A DNA stretch of 64,000 bases from Ciborinia camelliae (Eukaryota > Ascomycota > Leotiomycetes > Helotiales > Sclerotiniaceae). Position numbers and translations under genes: made by a program. The notes beneath the pieces were generated by a model. That model was given only the letters and a program-made list of their open reading frames with translations. It did no database searches and had not been told where the DNA came from. Numbering within the stretch: the first letter of the stretch is position 1; each line of letters begins with the position of its first letter. The stretch is from contig JANPYM010000002.1 of the NCBI GenBank assembly GCA_025890175.1, positions 2,079,747 to 2,143,746 of the forward strand, in the 5' to 3' direction. This document shows, piece after piece, positions 49,936 through 62,176 of this stretch.

Positions 49936-50706
49936 CTTATCAGCTTGGTCGATGTCCGACTGTACAATTATTAATGAGCTTAAGAGTGCAAGTGAACGGT
50001 GATGGATGATTGTGTACTTAAATGATTTTCTTTTGGTTTAAATATCTTTCCAACGAATCCGTCGTCAGCTCGGCAAATCAATAGTTTTCAGCCAGCCACC
50101 ATGTATTATTCAGGGGTACTCGTCACCATATATTCGACGCTACCTTTGTTGGCTAGCTCATAGCCCTAACAGGGGCAGACCCACTGCGAAATTCCCCACC
50201 ATCGCCTAACATCTTCAAAATGAAAGCCAAAATCACTCGATATTGTTTAGCCTTTTTTTCCCGCGAAGACAGGAAAGACCTTTTTGTGATTGCTTCTTCG
50301 ATGTGAGGTCCAAACCCAGCTTGTAGCTACACGGTCATCTCCGCATGGTGAGTATCTGAGGCTCGAAGACCAATGGATTGATTCCTACGTGATTGGGGCT
50401 GAATATATTTTTTTTTGTCTCTCTAGTCTTCTGTTCTCCGAATGAATGAGAAAGTTCTCTTCTGCGGGTGCTTTTCAGAAATATGGTCCCTGTTGCGACT
50501 ATCGTACCGTTCGTCTCCATTTCAATATTTTAAATTTTTCAATTTTACCATCATTTCTTAAAGCTCTCGCTTTTCCTCTGTCTTCCATTGCTTTGGAAGC
50601 TATTTTTACCCCGTTTACTATAAGTACATGTTGATATATCACGTCATAAGAGCTCATTCTCTCAGTCATCTGATTCTATATCGAAATTCTTGTTGAAAAT
50701 AACAAA
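49936..50706. promoter_or_regulatory. Divergent intergenic region
   Basis: About 770 bases between the unrecognised minus-strand gene and the 1444-residue plus-strand gene, so it should hold both promoters. No named element seen; the last bases before the start (AACAAAATGG) are a good fungal start context. Confidence 0.5.
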
Positions 50707-53700
50707 ATGGCGGAGGGCTTAGAAAATATGGTCTTCATAAACGAGAAGTTGGCCTTTGAGGCTGAGCCAACAGACTTCAAAGATACGATAATGATCACCC
50801 AGTCCGAAATCTTAGATCGAGATATAGATCTAGGCGCACCCCACTTGGGTAAGAAATCAGGATTCCCAAATCATAATTGCCACGAGATGCACGATGCAAT
50901 CAACCATGCTGCGTGGACGGCTGGTATTCACGATCATATCACCGAGACTGTGGTTCATGGAGCTGTCGTCATCGATCCGACTGTGTCTTTTGACCTTCCT
51001 CCGGTGATATCAAGCGCAATGAGAACACCTAATGCCCCTCCGCCAAGCGCCACTGGAAAAAGAGCACCGCCTGAAGGGTTCCTGCTGAGCGGTTCAATAT
51101 TATTATTTGGTTCGGATACTCTTGTTGCCGACTTTTATGGATATCATGGCCCACGTCCGGACACATATGGTTATGGCAATAGCCGAATTCCGGTGTATCA
51201 GATGGCAGTACTCCAAGATGACTTGAGACTTTCTTCAATTATTCCAGCAGCCAAAGGCAAGGAATTTGATGCCATCGCTTTGAAGGATGTTACTATCACT
51301 TACCAGGTAAAGAAGTGCAACAATACCTGAAAAACAAAAGCAATAACAGCTAACAACCTACCTAGAACATGATTCTTGATAAGACAAAGTCTGAAGGCTT
51401 CACGATGGAAGCTTCAATTGTCTTTGACGAGTCTTACGGTGCTGTGCACGACGTACTGTCGAATTTTTTGGGTTTTAATGATCCCACTCTTCGCATGTCA
51501 TGCGTGCTTCAAGACATTGCTGAATGGCACGCTCCTATGGAGATCAATTCATTTCGTTTGTCAGGTACCTTCACAGACTCAAAACCAAAGCCTGCTTGTG
51601 ACAAGCTTCAACTAACCAGTGTGGGATTGACTATGACTGGGTATGACACTGCCAGCTACAACGAAAACGGCGAAGAAGTTCGAGGTCTTTCTTATGGGTT
51701 TGGACTCTTTGGAACTATGCATCTAGTGGTTCCTGGATCGATATTGCCTTTGGAGATGGCGTTCAAGATCGAGGAATGGGAAGATTGTGTGTCTCTTGGG
51801 GCCACATTGGAGGGGAAATGGGAACATGCATTCGGTATCTCATGCTTAACGGTATGTTTGTCCAATCACATGTTCTCAATTGTACTGACGCATGAATTCT
51901 AGCTGGATAAGGTCAAGCTAGGTGTGATGTTTGATGTTCATGCACCGCTACAAACCCTAATGTTCCAAGTTTCTGCGACCTTCGAAATTGGCGATACTCA
52001 TGTGACCCTTGGAGGCTTATATTCCACGGATGGTAACTTTGAGTTATCTGCAACACTACGGGATCTTGATTTCCATGGACTTTCTGCGATATTTAGCCAT
52101 TTCTTTGATGACGATCTAGACATGCCAGAAATAGATCTCTTTCTCGGTGAGGCGACAATAACCATATCCAAACACTCTGGATTTAGTCTTGTTATTCATG
52201 ATCTAGCAATTGGTGATCACACAGCCGCTGATGCTGTTGTGGAGATTGGCTCTGCCGGTGTACTTCTGAGAGCCGATCTGGATGGTGATATCTTGAACAT
52301 AAACGATGTTGAAATCAAACGAGCTTTTGTTGAAATGAATTTTCAGAGGCAAGGTAAGAATGGAAGGAAAAGCCCTTCGAAAACTAGTGTGATGTTTGGA
52401 GGAGATGTACACTGGGAAGGCCATAATATCGATGTGGGTGTTCACGTATACCAATCTCCAGAAGCCGACAAAAATAACTTAGAGTACACAATCATTGGGT
52501 CATTCAAGACGGAACCTGGAGTCGAAGGTTTGCCATTCGTTCGATTAGTCCCAGAACTCAAAGGCAGTTTCTTGGAAGATGTGACACTTCAAAATGCTGC
52601 ACTGGTTATTGCCTCCCGCGATGACACAGCACTTGGAGCGATGAACAAAGCCAACTTTCCAATTCAAAAAGGTTAGCTATGACCATCGCCCCCAATGTAA
52701 CATTTAATTACTGAATGACTTCTCAGGTATCAGAGTTTGCGCACATCTTGGGGAATTGACTTCAGCCAGCGCCATATTCTCGCGAGGCAAACATACACCC
52801 TCTCTGACACTTTGTGCTGGCTGGTCCCCCAAGGAAGGTTTTTCATTAGATATTCTAGCGCCCAACGAGTGCGTCATTGACCTCGGGCAAGGTATTATCA
52901 CAGATCCTTTTGCTTTGCGTATTGTTCTTGGTGGAACGACTCCAGCGTTGAAGTTGATCTCTGGGGCAAAGGTATTTGTTCAAGGCCAGAAAGAACCTCT
53001 CCATTTCACTCTAGATTTGGATATTGATGCCGAAGGCGCTGCCGCCACAGGCCAGCTCTCGACCGAAGGAGGTTGGATCAACCCTATGGGTCTTAGTGAG
53101 AAGTTAATCATTGGTCCAAACCTGGCTTTGAAGGTAGGCATGAAATGGACAACCTTTGCTGTACATGGCCCAGGTGAGTTTGGGTTTGTTGGAGGCATAT
53201 CTATTGGTAAAGTTCAGGGCCAAATTGCGTTTAATATTGATGAGAATCCATCACGTAGGTGGAAGATTCGACCATTTGACGATCCTAGCTGACTCCATCA
53301 CAGGAGAAATGTTGTATGCCAAAGTTGAGAGGCTGGATATACAAGACGTGGTTGAATTTGCAAGTGTCCTCACCACAATGACGCTAGAACAGGTATAAAG
53401 CTTTATTACCGATTTTAATATTAGACTAACTGTTTATAGCCTCCTAATGTGGTCAAATTTGAGAAAGTGGAAATATATGTCTGTCCCGGAGGAACAACAA
53501 TGGGAACATTGGTCTACCCGCCAGGGTTCTCGTTTAGGTAAGTCTTTGAATCTTTTGGCACCGGTGGAAGAATTCTGACACTGTCAGTGCGGACGTGGTA
53601 CTTTTTGACATCCATGCCGATGTCATGTGCTCTGTGGGCTCGAACGGGATAATATGCAAAGGAGGGATTGATTCTTTTAGTCTCGGACCACTTTTCATTC

Positions 53701-55514
53701 GTGGTGTAAACGGCCCTCGAGCTATGTTCCATCTCGAGCTCACTAGCTCCCAACAAGCGGGAAAAATTGATGGCATGGTGGAAATATTTGGCACTGAGTA
53801 AGACTTCCAAACCACAGCGTGAGACTGCTTGAATGACGTCTAACAAAATGTAGAGTTGCTATTGTGGCACACTTCGAGCTTCAGCCTAAGCTATCGTTCG
53901 ACTTTCTCTTTCATCTCAACTTCCTCGGCCTCTACACGTTTGAAGTTCATGCTTATCCCCATGATAACCCAGTAGAAGGTTCATGCAATGTCACTTCCAC
54001 TAGTTACCGGCTGGAAGCAGAATTTCACAAGCAGATTCGTGGAAATATTGCAGACAATTTAGACAAGATGTTTGAGGAGAGAGCGCGAAAGGAAAGAGAT
54101 GAGAACCAGCACACACTCGAAGCGATTGAATCTGCAAGAAATCGATGGAAAGCAACCTGTGAAGCCTGCGAGGCCCGACTCAACGCTGCTCATGATGCGT
54201 ACATTTCGAAGAAAGAAAACACGGAGAAGGATAGAGATCGCATCGTGGAGGAAGATCGAGCAAAAATTGCAACCCTTCAGGCAAAGCTTGACGATCGCTC
54301 GCGGGAGATGAAAGAAGGCGTTTCTAAAGCGCAGCAATGGCTGAACGAAAAGAATGATGAGCGAGCCGCAAGGATGAGAGCAGAAACAGAGTCTCTTCAA
54401 AGGACCGAGTCTGAATGGGATGAAAAGATTCGCGATGCGCATCGTCGTGTCGACGAGACCACTCGAGCTCTGCATGATGGATTTGGAAGCCTTGAGTAAG
54501 TGACAATTCCCCAAATCAAATAATTGATTGGTACTAATTGAGTAGGGACAATATTCGTGAAGCTAGAGAGAAAGTTCAGTCTCTCGAAAATGATGCGGAT
54601 GATATTATGCGCGATATCTATAACTGCGAAAATGCCAGCGGATGGGATTTACCAGCCAAAGCACAGATTCCATACCATTATACCAAGTATGCCGGGGTTG
54701 AAGTAGCCAAGGAGATTGCAGACAAGTCCCTTTGGATCTTGCTACAATTACTGGAGAGCGCTGATTACATTTCATGTAAAGGTGCTAAGGGAGCGGCCGA
54801 CATCGCTCTTGATGGGGTGCTTCACAGTTCTCATATTCTCATTGCAGCTGCGAAAGCTGCACTAGCACTGACGGATGAAGTGACCAACAAATTGGTCCAG
54901 GCGGCGAACGCCGGATTAGAAAATGCAGGAAAGCTTGGACAGGTGGCCGTGGACATGGCCAATGGCTTACTGGAAGCGGCGAAGAATCTGAGCCCTGCGA
55001 TCATAGCAGGAGCCCATGCATTGGTTAGCGCACTCGCTGATTGTGCGGAGTGGCTAGAGTACCATGCTGCCGAGTTGGCTTTGAAAATTGCGAAAGAGGG
55101 GGGCAACGATGCACTAATCCTTGCCGAAGTTGGAGTCCAGGTCGGCCACGAGATTTCACAAGTGGCTATGCGAGGGTGGCAAATAGTCATGAGGTTATTG
55201 GGATCACTTGTGGATATCACCGATGTGTCATTGAAGGGAGAGTTGGGTACTCCAGTTGGCAATTTTTCTTTCATGGCCGATGTGAAAGGGACGATTGGGA
55301 AGGAACTTCATTTTTTCCACTACTGTCTTAAATTTGACACTGGTTTCATTTCCGAATTCATGGAAGCATTGTTCGATAAGTAATTCTGCCCTTGCCTTTG
55401 TAAAATGATTTTGACGCTAACTAACATCAAATCAGGTTGGTGGATTTGATTGAGGAGGGCATTCTTGAGGTTGGAAACGCTGTTGGAAAGGTAATCACAC
55501 AAGTACTAGATTGA
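50707..55514 (+). CDS. Large unrecognised protein with coiled coil and alanine-rich helical end
   Basis: Ten exons join in one frame: 50707-51306, 51366-51851, 51903-52671, 52727-53254, 53304-53392, 53440-53537, 53588-53797, 53854-54495, 54546-55379 and 55436-55514, giving 1444 residues. I do not recognise the family. Residues 1 to about 980 are rich in alternating beta-like segments with recurring G-LFGTM, LGATLEGKW, VTLGGLYS, FELSATLRDLDFHGL and TIIGSFKTEPG stretches, suggesting repeated beta units. Residues about 985-1165 form a long charged coiled coil (many E, K, R with heptad spacing). Residues about 1190-1380 are Ala-rich amphipathic helix (repeats of AA-ALA, AANAGLENAGKLGQVAVD). There is no signal peptide and no convincing membrane helix. 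If the GTAAT at 55491 is used as a donor the frame continues to about 55608, into MITE-like sequence. Function unknown. Confidence 0.78.
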
Positions 55515-55571
55515 AGTTGCAGAGTGACATTGATTTTAATCATACGTAGATGGAATTGTACCTCGCTCTCA

Positions 55572-55615
55572 ATCTGTCCCACCCCGTTCCTTAACTAGGC
55601 GCCGATTGGTTAATG
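55572..55615. mobile_element. Solo end related to the hairpin MITE
   Basis: TGTCCCACCCCGTTCC followed by GGCGCCGATTGGTTAATGG resembles one arm of the element at 43203-43612. I find no matching opposite arm close by, so it is a solo or decayed copy. It begins about 60 bases after the stop of the 1444-residue gene, in its probable 3' UTR. Confidence 0.55.
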
Positions 55616-55964
55616 GACTGATATCATTAAGATATCACGACCTAATCCTAATTTCTGAAGCCTACACTAATAGTGATATTCTGAGCCATGAATTGGATAA
55701 TAATTTTCGAGGTCATAATTTTGAGATTGGGATAAGAAATATAGTCCTCAAGTACCTCGAAAATCCCCTCTCAAACCATCAACTGGTTAGAAAACAAGGG
55801 CAAACTATTGCAACATAAACCTGAAATCGGACGTACGAACTATTCAAATATCTTCCAACAAATCCTCAAGAACAAGGTTTCAAACAGGTAAGTAGAGTGA
55901 GTACGTTAACAGCAAAACAATTGCTGATTGGGAGTAAGTAAGTTCATCATGAGCTACCCAATGC

Positions 55965-56722
55965 TACCTTAGCGGAGGTACTAGGGGTTTAAAAACAGTG
56001 ATTTTATTGTGATCAGGTTTAGAAACTATATCTCAGTTGGTGGAGTATTCGCATTATATTTAAAAATAAAGCGTTTTTGAAAATAAAGCGTTTTTGAAGA
56101 TAAAGCGTTTTTGAAGATATAAAACGTTTTTGAAGATATAAAACGTTTTTGAAAATATAAAGCGTTTTTGAAAATAAAACGTTTTTGAAAAAAAAATCGT
56201 TTTTAAATATTTCTAATTTAAAAAAAAATAAAAAGAAATATCAATTAAGATATTTTATATTCTAAGTTTCAAGTTTCAATTAATTTTTTTTTTCAACTTT
56301 GAAATTCAAATCAAACGCATTACCATTACACTATAAAGGATATGTTTTGTTTTGTTTGAATTAATTAAAAATAAATAAAATTATATAGTTAAAATAGTTT
56401 TAAAAACGATTTATTTTCAAAAACGCTTTATTTTCAAAAACGCTTTATTTTCAAAAACGCTTTATTTTCAAAAACGTTTTATTTTCAAAAACGGTGTTTT
56501 GATTCAAAAACGGTGTTTCGGTTTAAATACGGCTTTTTTATTAAAATATCATTTTTTATTAAATATAATATTTTAAAAAACATTATAATATATTTATAAA
56601 TTATTTATCTTTATATATATTATTTATTTTCGAAATCACAATTTATAATTTTCAAATACAGCTTTTTATAATAGGTATAGTATATTAACGGTTTCTCAAC
56701 ACCTGGTACCTCCGCTAAGGTA
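55965..56722. mobile_element. 758-bp inverted-repeat element with internal tandem repeats
   Basis: The ends are exact inverted repeats of TACCTTAGCGGAGGTACC type (55965-55980 onward and 56705-56722). Inside, the left arm has about nine tandem copies of a 16-18-base unit (GAAAATAAAGCGTTTTT and variants) and the right arm has the reverse complement in about five copies. The centre is very AT-rich. There is no coding capacity. This looks like a non-autonomous transposon able to form a long hairpin, of a different family from the TGGTCCACC element. Confidence 0.85.
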
Positions 56723-57410
56723 CCTATATATACACAGTACAATCAGATGAATTTGGAAAGGACACTATCTTTTGCAGATGAGCTTCCTCTCGAGTAATGA
56801 ATTGATAGGTATTAATAGGTCTGTCGGTTCGAGTGACCAACTAAGTGTAATAATAATTAATGAACCCTTCTCCCCAGCGCTCACTTCTTGAATTGTTCAA
56901 TCCCAATGCAGCCCTCCGCCATTTGGCGGGTACCATGTATTCCCAAGACAATGTAAATATTCAAGTTATCCATCCGAAGAGAAAAGCGCCCTAGAGCAAG
57001 TATGAGAACGCTGTCGTATGCGATGGACAATACCAACAGACCATATCATGAGGTCTTAGTGTTTATAAGACTAGCCAAAAAGCCAATCGGAAAGTTCATT
57101 TCGTACCTTGTATTATGTATGTGGATGTCTTTGTATATATATCCCAACATATCACGTCCCTGAGTTCTATTGTTTCAATCGTCGAGTCTTCTGTCGAAAC
57201 TGATGTAAAATGCTTTGGTCTAGCATGTTTGTATTATCTAGAGGTAGTTCGTAATCCGTAAAAGTCGTCATGTAGTCATGGAATATTCGTAAAGTCCTGG
57301 GGTGAATTCTGCCCACCTCTCGTAGACTTCAGACAAGAGTCTCGATAGTGTAGAAGACCCATGGGATGATATCCACATTCCCATTATTCGTCTTATTAAA
57401 TTCCCTCCCC
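56723..57410. other. Intergenic region, no supported gene
   Basis: About 690 bases between the inverted-repeat element and the 3' end of the 2EXR gene. I see nothing recognisable in it. Confidence 0.55.
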
Positions 57411-58094
57411 TTATATTATCCACATCTGCACACTCGGCTTCCCCTCAATCCATTCCCCATCCCCATGTTCTAATTCCCACTTTACCGTCTGCACATACCA
57501 CTGACACTGCGCAATTTCTCGATCCGTCGTCTGACCCTCAAATAACATTCTCCCACCTAACAATTCCCTTCCCCTGACCACCAACCTACTTCTTTCATAA
57601 ACCTCTCCATAACCCTGCTGCTCCTCTTCATATCTTTTCAAAAACAATGTGAGATTCTGCAACCCACGTAAATATTTAATCTCCGAAAGTGCATCGAATC
57701 GAAATAATCGGAGAATTTCCCACAGATGCACATCGATATCTATCCGCTGAATCAATTTCCTTTGCACGCAGCTCTTAAAATCCGTCGCCAGATCGCCCGA
57801 TGGCGAACAATCTTCGTGGTCAAAACAGAGAGTATCTAGGGAGAAGTTTATGTATATTGTGGAATCATAGGAGGGGTTAAGCTGGAGAAGGACGTAGTGT
57901 TCGAGGAAAAGAGTGCGGGTTTCGGATGAGATGGATAGAAGGACTGAAGGGGGAACAGATGTAAAATAGGATTTGTTTGTTCGGGAGTAGCGGATAGGAA
58001 GGGTACGAGGCCCGGGAAGTAGGTTGGACCATATTTTAAGGCGGAGCTCGGAAGGGAGTTTGAGGAATGAGGGGGTCGTTGTGATGGTTGACAT
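57411..58094 (-). CDS. 2EXR-domain protein
   Basis: The 2EXR family is a large, mostly uncharacterised fungal group related in appearance to F-box starts. The single exon gives 227 residues from the ATG at 58094. That start is chosen because the hallmark follows directly: F-L-K-L-P-S-E-L-R-L-K-I-W, then LPGPRTLPI at about residues 10-35. Next come a region typical of the family, PPSVLLSISSETRTLFLEHYVLL, and LDTLCF. The upstream in-frame ATG at 58166 would add 24 residues of Thr-rich sequence and cannot be excluded. No membrane segment or catalytic motif. Expanded families of these genes are common in leotiomycetes; function unknown. Confidence 0.82.
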   Translation of the reverse strand: MSTITTTPSFLKLPSELRLKIWSNLLPGPRTLPIRYSRTNKSYFTSVPPSVLLSISSETRTLFLEHYVLLQLNPSYDSTIYINFSLDTLCFDHEDCSPSGDLATDFKSCVQRKLIQRIDIDVHLWEILRLFRFDALSEIKYLRGLQNLTLFLKRYEEEQQGYGEVYERSRLVVRGRELLGGRMLFEGQTTDREIAQCQWYVQTVKWELEHGDGEWIEGKPSVQMWII

Positions 58095-59333
58095 AGTGGG
58101 GGTTTCGATGGTACGAGTCGTGATTCTGGTAGATGTTGGGTGAAAGAGATATATTCCACAATTCAAGAGATCCTTTTATGATTGTGATTATCGCAATCTG
58201 TTGGATGTAGAAATATTGGTTTTTGGTCGTGATTGATTGATTGATAATTGTAGGTGATTGTAGGTAATTGTGATTCAAATTTTGATTGTGGTTGTGATTA
58301 TAGGTATGATTGTAGATGGAGATCATTTAGTGTTTGTTGTCATTCGGGATGAGGTTGAGGATGAGGAGGATGATGATGCCGTAAGTGGTCATTTTGGTCA
58401 TTTTTGGTGGTTTCTGATTAGCGTAAAGCTTAAGATTTAGCTTCATACTAAAATGCTTGGCATTGGCATTGGCATATGTCTTTTCTTCCTTTTCGTATCC
58501 TCAACATCAATCACAACGAGTATAAACACTTTCAGTGATTGAGATATATATCACTTTTTTAAAAAAATTTCCTTGATGTATGATATCGAATCAATATTCA
58601 CTCATCAAAACATCAGCATGATCACCTCCTTACTGGCATGAGAAGAACACTTATTGCATACATTTGAGATAGATGTTGATGTGATATTGTCCCATATGTA
58701 TCAGTGAACTGGTTATATTTTGTGCAGTGATGAGTTAGATGGATGGAACATAAGTATCAGATGTCGAGGTACCTTGGTAGTATCAGATGACTTGGTTGTT
58801 TGAAATGTGTCACCTGTGTCTCCAAAATTAAGGATTTTTAGATATCCAGGTAATATACACATTTTCTTTTCTCTATCATCTAATCCTAACATTGTAATCC
58901 ATAGGTACTATACGTCTAATCGATACATACAGGTACAGGAATCCCAAACCCATATGAACTCTGATTAACCATGGTATTTCGGATATATTCCCACCGATCC
59001 ATAACTCCAAAACAACAACCCGATCGTATCTAGCGTCATCATATAAATAATTCATCAAGTTCATATACCTTCCCGAGGATGACGAAACCTATCCACCCAA
59101 TCCAATAAATTCAGTTCTTCTACCTCATTTCCATACCCTCGACCAACATATTCTTTTCTGTCATCGTACGTCCTCCTTTTCTTGTGTCTCATCACCGGTA
59201 GCTTCATCTTCATCCCCATAGACGCTAGTTAGATTTCCACCCAATATCTCGGTCTCTGAGGCTTATATTCTTCACGTCTATTCTTCCAACCAGACTAGCA
59301 AGCCCGCGGCCCTTTCAAAATCATATCCTCCTC
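58095..59333. other. Intergenic region, no supported gene
   Basis: About 1.24 kb. A GATTGATTGATTGTAGGTGATTGT-like simple repeat lies near 58230-58300 and makes spurious Asn-His-rich minus-strand frames. No supported gene. Confidence 0.55.
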
Positions 59334-59761
59334 TCACGAAATCAGCATCTCCATTTGATAGAATATCGCGATTCGAATCCTGACGATGTCGAATATATCC
59401 ATGCAAAGTTTTCCATCTGAAAATCTCATCTCCAATCCGAGCCAAGCTTTCAGCATTCCAAACCCCTTCTCTTTTTGCTCTCTCATCTTCGATATCTTAA
59501 CTGCTTCGCGTCGTAACATCAGATCTGGATATTTTTACACCCTTTCATTAAAAGTGGAGGTATATTGCCACATGCAAAGATAAACGATTTGATAAAAGCA
59601 GGATGGTTAACCATCGCACAACAAACGGTATTGATTTCCCAATATCCGGGAAGAAGGTTGTGAATGCGATTCTCATTATTAGTATCAGGGAATTGAGCAG
59701 GAGGAGGAGACGAGAAAGATGATGGGGATGGGGATGGATCAGAATAAGCTAGACGAATCAT
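59334..59761 (-). pseudogene. Possible broken ORF
   Basis: Two minus-strand frames abut: 59761-59519 (Ser/Pro-rich start, then YWEINTVCCAMVNHPAFIKSFIF) and 59519-59334 (REAVKISKMREQKEKGFGML...FDIVRIRIAIFYQME). Both look like protein, and together they read like one helical protein with a frame change near 59525-59535. No intron fits the join. I do not recognise a family. It may be a frameshifted gene or a chance pair. Confidence 0.3.
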
Positions 59762-60857
59762 GCCGAGCCTTTTTTAAGTGTAATAAGAAGACCAAAACAC
59801 GATTCCTAGTGCTAAAGAATGAATCCGCAAGATTCCGGCTGTGAGGAATTCGCAGTGGTCGTTTGGGTCTATCAAATCCAGATCGCGCAAGATGGAAGAA
59901 AGATTGAACTGCAGATGTACAAACTCCAACTTCTTTTGAAAGTAAGGGCTCGTTCGAAGAGGGACCATCGGAATGGAATGGAATGGAATGTCGGGGGGTG
60001 CAAGTACGTGACAGCGGACACAGTACGTATACGTACCTCTATCTATATTTGTAAAAGACACAAGTTATCTACTCCATAGAAGATCAACAATAACAATCTA
60101 CCGGGATACACTTTCGGAGTTCCAAATCTGGGAACTATGGAAGTTTTATTCTATACCGAAATATCGAGACCTCATCTCACCAAGAGAATAGAAACAAGGG
60201 GTTCGCTCGCTAAGCTCTAGCGATGGGGAAATGTACAAGGACCCTCCCCTCCCTCTCTCTCCCCGGCTACCCTTCTCCCCTTCTCACTCCCTTACACCTT
60301 AATTTGATAGATCCAATTATTCATACAGTGCTCCCAATCGTGAACTGCAGAGAACGAAAAAAATGGGCAACGACTTCTCAATCTCAACAGCGTTTTAAAA
60401 TACCCATTATCCTGCCAAAACAACCTTAGCATCAGGTATGCAGGAACGCGCGCCCGTCCATATCCATACCCATCGAACGAAGTGTGTCTGCATCTTCGAC
60501 CTTAGTCCCGATCATCGAGATCAGCACCGACTTTTGCCATTCCCAGAAATCTAGATACGGAAAGGAAGCCGCTTTGCACGCGAGAAAAATGGGCGATGGG
60601 GGAGATGTTCTGGAATGGGAATCGAAATCGCCATTATATATCTGATGAGAGAAGAAAGTAAGTACTCATAGCTTCTCCGTGCTCTAAAAAGCGATATCAT
60701 TCATTTATATAATATCGATGGGCAAAGAAACTTGAAGTATTGCTGCTCTGGATGATGAATAATATCCAGAAATCACAATAATTATTTTACTCCACCGAGG
60801 TGTATACAAACCCCCCAAAAAGGCCCCACGAAAACACTGCCCATACGACACTTGACA
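59762..60857. other. Intergenic region, no supported gene
   Basis: About 1.1 kb. Overlapping frames of 86 and 95 codons occur at 59774-60079 on opposite strands; neither has recognisable features. Nothing else seen. Confidence 0.5.
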
Positions 60858-62176
60858 TCATAGCCACGTGACTAAACCCCCCCCCCATTCATCATCTCGC
60901 AATGGCCTAGCACGACGCAGTGTAAAAGCCAGCGAGAGCGTTTCCCGAGGTTCATCTTTCTCATTTTCCTCCTCCTCGTTCATCCTGATTCGTTTCCTCT
61001 CCCACAAATACCAGACGCTCAAGATGAAGAGAGTGACCGGAAACGTAATCGCCCAATCGATCCCAAAACGTGGAGATACGGCCGAAGCCAGCGTGGTAGC
61101 GTCGTGGAAATCAAAAAGTGTCGTCGAGAGGATCGACTGTAGTGTTTTCTTTGAGTCACCGTCGGCGGGGAAAATGGGTCGGGGGAATCTTCTTACCGCG
61201 ATGAATGTTCCGGGGAGAAAGACGATGCCGAGTATGGCGATGGTTTTCATGGATGAGGAATCTCGTTTGCTTGCCAAGGCCATTGCGTACTGTAGCTTGC
61301 TCATCTCATACTGTAGCTTACCATCTCGTTGTGCGAGGACAATGGTGGACTTTCCCCGGACATCAGTTCAAAAGACGGTTTATTCAAGGGGTCGGGTCAC
61401 TCACCCGGCTTTATTGGCTCTCCAATCGCTGCAGGGTGACGTTGGCGTCGGCCTCTATTCCATGTTGTTTGGTCTTGTAGAGGGTCAAAGCCGTGATAAA
61501 CATACGGTGTATTTTCCGATGTTTTGATTTCTTCGCCGTTTCTGTTGGGGGAATCTGATGCAGAAATAATTCCATGGTCTCTTTGAAAGATTCAATGACT
61601 CGGATATATACCAAAGGGGGTTATCACAGTGTTTGGGCGTGGCATTTGTTGATATTTTGACCGATCACATCGAGTGGTATGAGACCGTTTTCCCGGTCTT
61701 CCTTCCGCCGCCCCGCGTGCACCGCAACCGCATGTTCAATCCTGAGTAGCCAATCTCGAGCATGTTTCTCCTTGATTTCGGTCTTGTGGGATAAATTGCG
61801 ACTGAGGATTATAAATGGTAGGAGCATCGGATGACTAGTTTCGAAGATGCAAGCTTTTAAATCTTTCAAACATTCCACCATATCAGATGATGGAGTTCCC
61901 TTACAGAAACCCCTTGTAAGACCAGTTCTTATTTCGTGACTCGGACATAATTCCCAACCTCTTGTAAGCCCCTTCTTTCGTATGTCTGATTTTCGAAAAA
62001 TCATCTCTATCATGATGTTCACGGGTTAACCATGGAACCGTCGAATATATGAGACGTAATGAATACAAACGCAGATGAGGGTTCTCTTCAGCTTCATCGA
62101 GCGATGACCAAAACAAGACGCTAATGGCATTTGAACATTCAATAGCCCTAAATGGCAATTTCCATGCTTCGGTCAT
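60858..62176 (-). CDS. CorA-like fungal membrane protein
   Basis: The C-terminal half shows the pattern of the fungal CorA-like group: a soluble helical region, then KRDSSSMKTIAILGIVFLPGTFIA as the first transmembrane helix. A 60-nt intron (about 61201-61142, GTAAGA to CTACAG) follows, and then SILSTTLFDFH and the second helix WAITFPVTLFILSVWYLW, ending in a charged tail. Upstream pieces on the same strand are MTEAWKLPFRAIEC...WSYKGFL (62176-about 61912), LHPMLLPFIILSRN...RDWLLRIEHAV (about 61842-61624, joined by a good intron) and ESFKETMELFLHQIPPTE (61614-61411). I could not fix the junctions between about 61640-61600 and 61440-61330. The true magnesium-channel GMN motif is not present, so ion transport is not implied. 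The start may lie further upstream than 62176. Confidence 0.65.

Noticed and set aside
50101..50110. ATG upstream of the unrecognised minus-strand gene as a possible start
   Set aside because: It meets a stop after four codons.
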